Shown here: piece by piece, positions 7,491 through 14,128 of the stretch
How positions within the stretch are numbered: the stretch's first letter is position 1
How the letters are laid out: each line of letters starts with the position of its first letter
Origin: JAPWJZ01 sp041287865
GTDB taxonomy: Bacteria; Pseudomonadota; Alphaproteobacteria; Micavibrionales; UBA2020
Assembly: GCA_041287865.1 (NCBI GenBank)
Contig: JBGGMV010000044.1
Span: forward strand, 1-28,669
DNA length: 28,669 nucleotides
Direction: 5' to 3'
Made by a program: the position numbers and the translations under genes
Notes under the pieces: model-generated
What the model was told of the DNA's origin: nothing
Databases searched by the model: none
The model's input: only the letters and a program-made list of their open reading frames with translations

Positions 7491-8432
7491 TTACAGGGTT
7501 GCCGCGAATTCTTCGATGTCCTTCGGCGTGCCCACGGCGCGGCCGGTCATTTCGGCCTCGATGCGCTTGGTCAGGCCCGACAATACTTTGCCCGCGCCCA
7601 GTTCGACCAGCTCGGTCACGCCCCGGGTCTTCATGAACATCACGCTTTCGCGCCAGCGCACCATGCCCGTCACCTGTTCCACCAGCAGGCGGCGGATTTC
7701 GGCGGGGTCGGTTACGTCATGTGCGACAACGTTTGCGACAAGGGGAACGGAGGGCGCGGCCATGTTCACTGCAGCCAAAGCCTGCTGCATCACATCGGCG
7801 GCGGGCTTCATCAACGCGCAGTGGAAGGGGGCGGAGACAGGCAGCAGAATGGCGCGCTTTGCGCCTTTGGCTGTCGCCAATGCCACAGCCTTCTCGACTG
7901 CAGCCTTATGGCCGCTGACAACGACCTGACCGAAGGAGTTATCATTCGCGGCGGCAACGATCTCATGGTTGGACGCTTCTTTTGCAATCGCCGTCACATC
8001 GGGCAGTTCAAGGCCCAGAATGGCGGCCATCGCGCCCACGCCCACCGGCACGGCTTTCTGCATGGCCTGGCCACGGGTTTTAAGCAGCTGCGCGGCGTCT
8101 TTCAGGCTGAAGGTCGCGGCGGCGGTCAGGGCCGAATATTCGCCAAGGCTGTGGCCGGCCACAAAGGCGCATTTGCCGGGGGTCAGGAAATCGCTTTTCG
8201 CCTGCTTCAGGATGCGCACCACGGCCAGCGATACGGCCATCAGCGCGGGCTGGGTGTTTTCGGTCAGGTTGAGGTCTTCGGGCGTTCCCTCGAACATGAT
8301 CTTCGACAGCTTCTGCCCCAGCGCGTCATCGACCTCCTGAAAGGTTTCCTTGGCAACGGGGAAGGCGTCGGCAAGATCCTTGCCCATGCCGACCGACTGG
8401 CTGCCCTGACCGGGGAATACGAAAGCGCGCAT
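7491..8432 (-). CDS. fabD: Malonyl-CoA:ACP transacylase
   Basis: FabD transfers malonyl groups from CoA to ACP, supplying the extender for fatty acid synthesis. The 313-residue length is standard. The oxyanion segment FPGQGSQSVGMG is at residues 6-17, the nucleophile Ser95 lies in GHSLGEYSALTAA, and the catalytic His204 is in SAPFHCALM. ATG 8432 is preceded by GCAGGGA about ten bases upstream; part of that sequence lies in a hairpin. It appears to be the first gene of a fabD-DMT-fabG-NYN run. Confidence 0.96.
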   Translation of the reverse strand: MRAFVFPGQGSQSVGMGKDLADAFPVAKETFQEVDDALGQKLSKIMFEGTPEDLNLTENTQPALMAVSLAVVRILKQAKSDFLTPGKCAFVAGHSLGEYSALTAAATFSLKDAAQLLKTRGQAMQKAVPVGVGAMAAILGLELPDVTAIAKEASNHEIVAAANDNSFGQVVVSGHKAAVEKAVALATAKGAKRAILLPVSAPFHCALMKPAADVMQQALAAVNMAAPSVPLVANVVAHDVTDPAEIRRLLVEQVTGMVRWRESVMFMKTRGVTELVELGAGKVLSGLTKRIEAEMTGRAVGTPKDIEEFAATL

Positions 8433-8444
8433 ATCTATAAAATC

Positions 8445-8468
8445 CCTGCATTGTGAAACGGATGCAGG
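8445..8468 (-). promoter_or_regulatory. Hairpin just upstream of fabD
   Basis: CCTGCAT (8462-8468 read on minus) and ATGCAGG (8445-8451) form a 7-base stem with a 10-base loop. The right arm contains the AGG of the fabD ribosome binding site and is followed by a T-rich stretch. It could be a weak terminator of the upstream gene or a structure controlling fabD translation. No clear promoter was found nearby. Confidence 0.35.
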
Positions 8469-8512
8469 ACTTCTACAGGCTAAGGGTGGCTAAGGCAAGG
8501 TGCAGAATCGGT

Positions 8513-9019
8513 TTACAGCAGGTACGCAGGTCCCCTGAATTCATGCGTGACGGCAAAAGGCCCGATGGTGGCGGGCAGCTGCGTCAGGTCGGGCTTGCTG
8601 TTTTCGCGGAAGATGAAGTTCAGCTGCGGGCCCGATGTCTTGCGGTCGCAGTTCATGCCAAGGCCCTGCATGTCGCTGGCGAGTTTATCCTGCACCGCGT
8701 TGATCGCGGCGGCATTGGCGTCGAACAGCGCGCGGAGCTCGCCGGAGTTCAGGTAGGGCTTGCGGAAATCATGTGTCACCTTCCAGATGCCGATGCGTGA
8801 GGGCAGTGTCGCGAGATCGGGCGTGGTGCCTTCTTTGAAGACGACTTCCAGCACCGTTTTGCCGGTCTTTTCGTCCTTCACGAAATCGGGATAGCCGCGT
8901 AGCTCGGCGCGATGGGTGTCGTAAATCGCCCTGATCTTCTTTTCCGCGCCGCTGGCCTTGTAGGCGATCATTTTGGGCAGATCCTTGGCGAACAGCAGGG
9001 CGAATTTGAATTTGTTCAT
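8513..9019 (-). CDS. Unknown 168-residue protein with an internal duplication
   Basis: The protein was not recognised. Two copies of a module of about 60 residues are visible, at about 27-90 and 103-167. Each runs from a helix into a beta-rich end: in copy one EVVFKEGTTPDLATLPSRIG then WKVTHDFRKPYL, in copy two NFIFRENSKPDLTQLPATIG then FAVTHEFRGPAYL. A hydrophobic, basic N-terminus (MNKFKFALLFAKDL) might be a weak membrane or signal segment, but it lacks a clear cleavage site. ATG 9019 is chosen over a TTG 12 bases upstream because GGAGAAG is well placed. A promoter lies just upstream. The gene precedes fabD by 80 bases. Confidence 0.7.
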   Translation of the reverse strand: MNKFKFALLFAKDLPKMIAYKASGAEKKIRAIYDTHRAELRGYPDFVKDEKTGKTVLEVVFKEGTTPDLATLPSRIGIWKVTHDFRKPYLNSGELRALFDANAAAINAVQDKLASDMQGLGMNCDRKTSGPQLNFIFRENSKPDLTQLPATIGPFAVTHEFRGPAYLL

Positions 9020-9052
9020 GGTCTTCTCCAAAAAGGGGCGGCGACTGGCATG

Positions 9053-9081
9053 AAGATATATCGGATCATTATTTACGTCAA
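9053..9081 (-). promoter_or_regulatory. Promoter for the duplicated-module gene
   Basis: On the minus strand, TTGACG (9076-9081), a 17-base spacer and TATCTT (9053-9058) predict a start near 9046, 27 bases before the ATG at 9019. Confidence 0.55.
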
Positions 9082-9113
9082 ATGAATGCTAAATTATCTT
9101 TTTAAAACAGTGA

Positions 9114-10286
9114 TTAAGGCTTTGGTTGAGGCCTCTGCATGGCCTGCCCGACGGGGGCTTTTTCTGCCGCGGCTTCGCCGGTTGTAACGGCCTCGGGCGG
9201 CGCGACGCCGTTAAAGGCCGCGGCCTTGCTGTCGGGGTCTGCATGGCGGATATCGGGTGTGATGGTGGGAAGGTCGAGCTGTCGCAAAACATGGTTCGCG
9301 GGAATGCGCTCGATTGCGGCGGCGATGCGGACCTTGCGCTCCTCCCACTCGGGGCCGTCCAGCCTGACCAGACCGCCCTTGAATTCCTGCCCGCCCGGCA
9401 TCATGAAATGCTTCAGCATTCTTGCGCCAAGATAGACGGTATAGGGGTTCGCGTAATCCGCCGTCACAATAGCGGCGAGATGTTCCAGCGGGCGGGTATT
9501 CTTGGCCGAGAGTTTTGCGATCTCGTCATGCAGCGGGTAAAAATCGCTCATGATGTCCAGTATGTCGTCATCGCCCAGCCTGAAACGACGGCTGTAATCG
9601 GCCGCCAGCTGTTGCGTTTCTTCCGGCTTTAGCGAACGGAAATCTACGGTCTTCGCATCCATGATGATCTTGTCTACCACGATGGTCGTCATATGGTCGG
9701 TATGGAGGTGTTTGATCATTTCGTCGATGCGGAAAAGCCCGATGGCATGGGCAAGCGCCGCCGCTTCCTCGCCATGGTCCTGCAGCGTACGTAGCAGGCC
9801 GAAGCCGTCGGCGGACTCTTCCGATTGCGGTGAATTGAAATCCGTCTCTTTGATCGGGCGGTATCCTCCCTGCCCGCCGTCCACCACTGCATGACCTAGT
9901 TCGTGCTCAAAAACATAGCGCGCGCGCAAATGTGTCGGGATCCCGGCAAAGAACGGGCTGTCGGCGAGGCTGTCCGGCCCAAGGTTCAGCAGGCTGATGC
10001 CGTTCCGCATCTTGACCAGCATGGAATCCTCTCCCATCTCGAACAGCAGGGAGCCGACGTTGTTGACTACGATGCCGCCGCCCAGGTGGAATTCCCACTC
10101 GGTGTTCAGCAGCCAGTTCATCAATCCGCCCGGATCGTCGATGTGGCCGTCTGCCGCATTGATGATCAGCATGTTGCGGGACTGTTTGGGGAAATCGGCA
10201 CGGGTGCGCAGCGCGGCGGCTTTGAAATCAAAGCTCGCTTTGTCCTTCACTTCCAGAAGCCGCAGCGGGTCGGTCGTGCCTTGCAC
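9114..10286 (-). CDS. Putative zinc metallopeptidase (HELGH motif), family unknown
   Basis: This 390-residue protein is not assigned to a named family. Residues 126-137 read FEHELGHAVVDG, a textbook HExxH zinc site with His128, Glu129 and His132. About 24 residues later SEESADGFG (around 155-163) supplies a plausible glutamate third ligand, followed by Ala-Asp as in many gluzincins. The upstream beta-rich region (GGGIVVNNVGSLLFEMGEDSMLV) and a helical region downstream are compatible with an enzyme. The tail from about residue 345 is low-complexity Ala/Pro/Gln. No signal peptide is visible, so a cytoplasmic location is inferred. It starts at GTG 10286, with AAAGGCGA a few bases upstream. Peptidase activity is a prediction. 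Confidence 0.7.
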   Translation of the reverse strand: MQGTTDPLRLLEVKDKASFDFKAAALRTRADFPKQSRNMLIINAADGHIDDPGGLMNWLLNTEWEFHLGGGIVVNNVGSLLFEMGEDSMLVKMRNGISLLNLGPDSLADSPFFAGIPTHLRARYVFEHELGHAVVDGGQGGYRPIKETDFNSPQSEESADGFGLLRTLQDHGEEAAALAHAIGLFRIDEMIKHLHTDHMTTIVVDKIIMDAKTVDFRSLKPEETQQLAADYSRRFRLGDDDILDIMSDFYPLHDEIAKLSAKNTRPLEHLAAIVTADYANPYTVYLGARMLKHFMMPGGQEFKGGLVRLDGPEWEERKVRIAAAIERIPANHVLRQLDLPTITPDIRHADPDSKAAAFNGVAPPEAVTTGEAAAEKAPVGQAMQRPQPKP

Positions 10287-10327
10287 AGGGTCGCCTTTCG
10301 ACTAAAGAATCGCGCTGACCCAATCTT

Positions 10328-10351
10328 ATCAAATGTTTATGAAAATTTGAT
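10328..10351. repeat. Short inverted repeat upstream of the putative peptidase
   Basis: ATCAAAT (10328-10334) and ATTTGAT (10345-10351) form a 7-base inverted repeat with a 10-base centre in an AT-rich gap. It could be an operator for the gene starting at 10286. A -10-like TAAGAT is adjacent on the minus strand, but no good -35 is present. Confidence 0.3.
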
Positions 10352-10381
10352 TACCGCCGGGCACTATTTAAGTAATTGTAT

Positions 10382-10834
10382 TTAAAGGCCATTATTGAAT
10401 TTGGGGGGCTTTAGCGGCTTCACGGTATGGTCGACGCCGGTATGAAACTGCCCACAGACCTCGCCTTCGGCTTTTTCCCATTCACGGCGGGCCAGCGCCT
10501 CCTTCTGCGCCGTGATGCCTTCTGCCGACAGCTGCTTGCCCTCCAGCCACCATTCCTCGCGTCCATCGGGGTGGATGACGGCGGGGCCGGTCTCGCGGTG
10601 CTGCTGGCCGTGGTGGAACCAGGCCAGCGTGCCGTCCTTCTTTTCTACGGCGGGCAGGTCGCCATCGCGGTGCTGCTTGTCGCGCCAGAACCAGTATTTA
10701 TTGCCATCGCCGTCGATAATGGCGGGGCCGTCTTCGCGGTGGTAGAGCTCGTTTTCATCAAGGTAAAACTGGTTATAAAAGATGTCCCCGTACCGTCCGG
10801 GGCCTAAAAACCTGAAATCCAAGTCGTTGCGCAT
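10382..10834 (-). CDS. HR-x-x-GPA repeat protein (MORN-like variant)
   Basis: The 150-residue protein carries three repeats of about 24 residues, at roughly 32-54, 55-78 and 79-102. They follow HRxxGPAxxxxDGxxxWxxxGxx: HREDGPAIIDGDGNKYW, HRDGDLPAVEKKDGTLAWF and HRETGPAVIHPDGREEWW. This beta-hairpin repeat resembles MORN or YwqK-type repeats found in many phage and bacterial proteins, where the function is usually unknown. The last 48 residues are helical and charged, then end in a KPLKPPKFNN tail. The start is ATG 10834 with GGGGA upstream. No signal peptide is present. Its role here cannot be inferred from its neighbours. Confidence 0.75.
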   Translation of the reverse strand: MRNDLDFRFLGPGRYGDIFYNQFYLDENELYHREDGPAIIDGDGNKYWFWRDKQHRDGDLPAVEKKDGTLAWFHHGQQHRETGPAVIHPDGREEWWLEGKQLSAEGITAQKEALARREWEKAEGEVCGQFHTGVDHTVKPLKPPKFNNGL

Positions 10835-10875
10835 TACGGTGTCCCCGGGGGTGAATCTGGCCTGTAGGTCTGGAA

Positions 10876-10904
10876 ACTTTATTTTATTATGGCAATCAAA
10901 ACAA
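10876..10904 (-). promoter_or_regulatory. Possible promoter for the HR-x-x-GPA repeat gene
   Basis: On the minus strand, TTGTTT (10899-10904) and TAAAGT (10876-10881) are 17 bases apart. Both boxes are only partial matches. Confidence 0.3.
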
Positions 10905-10963
10905 GCAGAAAGTTACAAATCGGCCCAAACCGGGGGTTTTTGCAAGGTAAAGGCCGAAAACCC

Positions 10964-10991
10964 TTGTGTTTACGGGAAGAATCCATATATA
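10964..10991 (+). promoter_or_regulatory. Promoter for rpsF-rpsR-rplI
   Basis: TTGTGT (10964-10969), a 16-base spacer and TATATA (10986-10991) predict a start near 10998. This gives a leader of about 105 bases before rpsF, long enough for a regulatory RNA structure. Confidence 0.5.
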
Positions 10992-11003
10992 ACTCCCTGC
11001 ACT

Positions 11004-11040
11004 AAACCCGCCGGAAGGATAATCCGACCGGCTCTGGTTT
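11004..11040 (+). promoter_or_regulatory. Structured rpsF leader, possible S6:S18 autoregulatory site
   Basis: Nested stems are visible in the leader: AAACC (11004-11008) with GGTTT (11036-11040) outside, and GCCGG (11010-11014) with CCGGC (11028-11032) inside, with small asymmetric bulges between them. In other bacteria an S6:S18 complex represses this operon by binding an rpsF leader hairpin with a CCG-containing bulge. The position fits, but the match to that motif is my inference. Confidence 0.4.
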
Positions 11041-11103
11041 GCGCGGCTGGCTTTCATGTTGAAGGAACAGCGGCAGACTGCCTATCAACCAAGGGAAACA
11101 GAA

Positions 11104-11574
11104 ATGGCCTTATACGAAACCGTGTTTATCGCGCGGCAGGACGTTTCCGCCAAACAAGCGGAAGACCTTGCCAAGAACTTCGCCAAAATCGTCACCGATA
11201 GCGGCGCAACCGTCAAGCGCACCGAAAGCTGGGGTCTTCGCAACCTCGCTTACAAAATCAAAAAGAACCGCAAGGGTCACTACACCCTGCTGCACATCGA
11301 AGGCGCTGCATCCGCAGTTGTCGAGATGGAACGCCACATGAAGCTGAACGAAGACGTTCTGCGCTACATGACCGTCGCCATCGACAAGCTGCCCGAAGGC
11401 CCCTCGGCTGTCCTGAAATCGTCTGAAGAAGGCGAAGAAGGCGGCTTCCGTGGCGGCGACCGCGAAGATCGCGGCTTCCGTCCGCGCGGCCCGAAGCGCG
11501 AATACGGCGACCGTCCCCGCTACGACCGCGGCGACAGCGCGCCTGCTGCTGAAACCCCCAAGGAAGGTGAATAA
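11104..11574 (+). CDS. rpsF: Small ribosomal subunit protein bS6
   Basis: bS6 sits on the 30S platform, pairs with bS18 and helps assemble the central domain of 16S rRNA. The N-terminal 95 residues are the conserved ferredoxin-like domain (LYETVFIARQDVS, WGLRNLAYKIKKNRKGHYTLLHIE, RYMTVAIDKL). The product is 156 residues, longer than the usual 100-130. The extra C-terminal tail is disordered and rich in Gly, Arg, Asp and Glu, with RGFRPRGPKREYGDRPRYD-like segments, as in many alphaproteobacteria. ATG 11104 follows AAGGGA by seven bases, and an upstream in-frame ATG at 11056 lacks this site. rpsR starts two bases after the stop. Confidence 0.96.
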   Translation: MALYETVFIARQDVSAKQAEDLAKNFAKIVTDSGATVKRTESWGLRNLAYKIKKNRKGHYTLLHIEGAASAVVEMERHMKLNEDVLRYMTVAIDKLPEGPSAVLKSSEEGEEGGFRGGDREDRGFRPRGPKREYGDRPRYDRGDSAPAAETPKEGE

Positions 11575-11576
11575 TC

Positions 11577-11858
11577 ATGGCATTCGAAAAACGCGAAGAA
11601 CGCGGAGATCGCAAATCAGCTGGAGCCGGCGGCGCACGCCGTCCCTTCTTCCGCCGCCGCAAGACCTGCCCCTTCTCGGGCAAGAACGCGCCCGCGATCG
11701 ACTATAAAGATCCCCGCATGCTCGGCCGCTACATCTCCGAGCGCGGCAAGATCGTCCCCTCACGCATCACCGCCGTATCGCAGAAAGCGCAACGGAAACT
11801 GGCACGCGAAATCAAGCGCGCCCGCTTCCTGGCCCTGCTGCCTTACGTGTCGAATTAA
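11577..11858 (+). CDS. rpsR: Small ribosomal subunit protein bS18
   Basis: bS18 binds next to bS6 on the 30S subunit. The 93-residue product has a basic, disordered N-terminus, then RRRKTCPFSG, DYKDPRMLGRYISERGKIVPSRITAVSQKAQRKL split across the conserved fold, and a C-terminal RARFLALLPYVSN. The single Cys-Pro of the KTCPF segment is retained; the other zinc-type cysteines seen in some bacteria are absent. AAGGTGA at the end of rpsF provides the ribosome binding site, and only two bases separate the two genes, so their translation is likely coupled. Confidence 0.97.
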   Translation: MAFEKREERGDRKSAGAGGARRPFFRRRKTCPFSGKNAPAIDYKDPRMLGRYISERGKIVPSRITAVSQKAQRKLAREIKRARFLALLPYVSN

Positions 11859-11872
11859 GGAGTAACCCAACA

Positions 11873-12505
11873 ATGGCAACCAACATCCAGGTCATCCTGC
11901 TCGAGCGCGTCGAAAGCCTCGGCCAGATGGGCGAAGTGGTGAAAGTGAAGCCGGGTTACGCCCGCAACTTCCTTCTGCCCCGCAACAAGGCCCTGCGCGC
12001 GACGAAAGACAACATCGCGTACTTTGACGGCCAGAAAAAAGTGCTCGAGGCCGAAAACCTCAAGCGCCGCGACGAAGCTGAAAAAGTCGGCAAGAAGCTG
12101 AACGGCACCAAGGCCTCGATCATCCGTCAGGCCTCCGAAGCCGGCCAGCTCTACGGTTCCGTGACGGCGCGCGACATCGCCGATGCGGTCGTCGAGCAGG
12201 GCTTCAAGGTCGACCGCAGCCAAGTGCGTATGGACCGCGCCTACAAGCTGCTGGGCCTCTATCCCGTGAAAATCAACCTGCATCCCGAAGTGACGGTCGA
12301 AGTGACGATCAACATCGCCCGCTCGCCCGAAGAAGCGAAGATCCAGGAAGAACGCGGCGAAGCGCTTATCTCCAAGCGCGACGACGAAGAAGCTGCCTCC
12401 GCTGCTGCACGCGCCGAAAAGGCCGCTGCCGCGCTGGAAGCACAGGCGAAAGCCGAAGCTGCTTCTGCCGAAGAACAACCGGCTGCAGAAGAAACCGCAG
12501 CCTGA
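11873..12505 (+). CDS. rplI: Large ribosomal subunit protein bL9 with extended C-terminus
   Basis: bL9 is the elongated protein at the base of the L1 stalk and affects translational fidelity. The first 150 residues match the family: an N-terminal domain with IQVILLERVESLGQMGEVVKVKPGYARNFLLPRNKA, a linking helix, and the C-terminal rRNA-binding domain ending near TINIARSPEEAK. Residues from about 150 to 210 form an additional Ala/Glu/Lys-rich helical tail (EEAASAAARAEKAAAALEAQAKAEA and more) that most bL9 proteins lack. AAGGAG is placed well before ATG 11873. It closes the rpsF operon before a strong terminator. Confidence 0.95.
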   Translation: MATNIQVILLERVESLGQMGEVVKVKPGYARNFLLPRNKALRATKDNIAYFDGQKKVLEAENLKRRDEAEKVGKKLNGTKASIIRQASEAGQLYGSVTARDIADAVVEQGFKVDRSQVRMDRAYKLLGLYPVKINLHPEVTVEVTINIARSPEEAKIQEERGEALISKRDDEEAASAAARAEKAAAALEAQAKAEAASAEEQPAAEETAA

Positions 12506-12530
12506 TCTTCTGGAATAGGCTAAAGAATAA

Positions 12531-12562
12531 AACAACCCGCCGCGTCAAACCGGCGGGTTGTT
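12531..12562 (+). terminator. Rho-independent terminator after rplI
   Basis: A perfect 12-base stem, AACAACCCGCCG (12531-12542) and its complement (12551-12562), with an 8-base loop is followed by TATTT. An A-rich left flank makes it usable in both directions, but it clearly ends the ribosomal operon 25 bases after the rplI stop. Confidence 0.9.
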
Positions 12563-12619
12563 TATTTCAGGCCCGATTTGACAGGAAATTGCGTCCCGAA
12601 TCTGCTACCTTTGCCCATC

Positions 12620-14128
12620 ATGACAGCCGACCCCGTAAAATTTTCAGACATTGCGAAAGCCCGCGCCAATGACGCGGAATTCCGCACCATGCCGCATAAC
12701 GAAGAGGTCGAGCAGGCCCTGCTGGGTGCGCTACTGGTCAACAACAAATCGCTGGAAAAAGTATCCGAATTCCTGCGCGCCGAGCATTTCTACAACCCGG
12801 TGCACGGCCGCATCTTCACCGCCATCTCGACCTTTATCGAACGCGGGCAGGACGCCAGCCCCATCACGCTGAAAAGCTACTTCGAAAAAGATCAGGATCT
12901 CAGCCAGGTCGGCGGCGGGCAATATCTGGCCGATCTCGCCATGCATGTGGTCTCCGTCGTCAACACCGAAGACTACGGTCGTACGATTTACGAACTTCAC
13001 CTGCGCCGCGCGCTGATCTCGCTGGGCGAAGACACGGTGAACGAGGCCTATGACCACAATATCGACCTGACCGCCGCGCAGCAGATCGAAAGCGCCGAAA
13101 AGCGCCTGTTCGACCTTGCGACCGCAGGTGATTACAAAAGCGGACCCGTGGCATTTTCTGTTGCACTGACGAAAGCCATTCAGCAGGCGCAGCTGGCCTA
13201 CGCGCGCGAAGGCCTGATCACCGGCGTCACCACCGGCCTGCTTGATATCGACAAGAAACTGGGCGGCTTGCAGAAATCCGATCTTCTTATCCTCGCCGGA
13301 CGCCCCTCGATGGGTAAAACGGCGCTGGCCACCAACATGGCCTTCCGCGCCGCGCAGGCATGGCTTGAATCGAACGGCAAGGAAGGCGCGGGAGTGCTCT
13401 TCTTCTCGCTTGAAATGTCGGGCGAACAGCTGGCGGCGCGTATTCTGGCCGACCTGACCTCGGTCTCCTCCGACAAAATCCGCCGCGGCGAAGTGCGCGA
13501 CACCGACTTCACCCGCTTCGTCGAGGCCAGCCAGCGCCTTGCCACCGCGCCCTTGTACATCGACGACACGGCGGCGCTGACCATCGGCGCGATCCGCACG
13601 CGCGCGCGCAGGCTCAAGCGCCAGAACCCCGCGCTGGGCCTGATCGTGATCGACTATCTGCAGCTGATCGCAGGCTCGGGCCGCGCGGGCTCCGAGCAGA
13701 ACCGCGTGCTTGAAATCTCGGAAATCACACGTGGCCTGAAGGCGCTGGCGAAAGAACTCGATATTCCCGTCCTGGCACTCTCGCAGCTGAGCCGTGCCGT
13801 GGAATCGCGCGACAACAAGCGCCCGCAGCTGTCGGACCTGCGTGAATCCGGTTCTATCGAGCAGGACGCCGACGTCGTCATGTTCGTTTACCGCGACGAA
13901 TATTACCTCGCCCGCACCGAGCCCTCGAAGAAACCCGAGGAAAGCGACGAAAAATTCAACCAGCGCTACCAGGACTGGCAGCGCACACTGGCCGACGCCC
14001 ACAACGTCGCCGAATGCATCATCGCCAAGCAGCGTCACGGCCCCATCGGCACCGTGAAGCTGAGCTTCGACGGTGAATTCACCCGCTTCTCCAACCTTGC
14101 GAATTACACCATTGAAGAGCACGAATAA
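12620..14128 (+). CDS. dnaB: Replicative DNA helicase
   Basis: DnaB is the hexameric 5'-3' helicase that drives the replication fork. The 502-residue product has the N-terminal DnaB domain (HNEEVEQALLGALLVNN onward), a linker helix, and the RecA-like motor. Walker A GRPSMGKT is at 227-234, Walker B lies in LIVIDYLQLI, and SRAVESRDNKRPQLSDLRESGSIEQDAD, split over several motifs, is the usual C-terminal signature. An insertion with EPSKKPEESDEKFNQRYQDW is near the end. ATG 12620 is preferred over TTG 12578 because the latter is part of TTGACA. No ribosome binding site precedes the ATG, so the mRNA may be leaderless or nearly so. alr overlaps its end. Confidence 0.96.
   Translation: MTADPVKFSDIAKARANDAEFRTMPHNEEVEQALLGALLVNNKSLEKVSEFLRAEHFYNPVHGRIFTAISTFIERGQDASPITLKSYFEKDQDLSQVGGGQYLADLAMHVVSVVNTEDYGRTIYELHLRRALISLGEDTVNEAYDHNIDLTAAQQIESAEKRLFDLATAGDYKSGPVAFSVALTKAIQQAQLAYAREGLITGVTTGLLDIDKKLGGLQKSDLLILAGRPSMGKTALATNMAFRAAQAWLESNGKEGAGVLFFSLEMSGEQLAARILADLTSVSSDKIRRGEVRDTDFTRFVEASQRLATAPLYIDDTAALTIGAIRTRARRLKRQNPALGLIVIDYLQLIAGSGRAGSEQNRVLEISEITRGLKALAKELDIPVLALSQLSRAVESRDNKRPQLSDLRESGSIEQDADVVMFVYRDEYYLARTEPSKKPEESDEKFNQRYQDWQRTLADAHNVAECIIAKQRHGPIGTVKLSFDGEFTRFSNLANYTIEEHE

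Noticed and set aside
6588..8456. Plus-strand open frame of 622 codons opposite fabG, the DMT gene and fabD
   Set aside because: It spans three well-supported genes on the other strand and has no family motif or ribosome binding site.
12731..14122. Minus-strand open frame opposite dnaB
   Set aside because: It is an antisense shadow of dnaB, which carries Walker motifs and the expected length.
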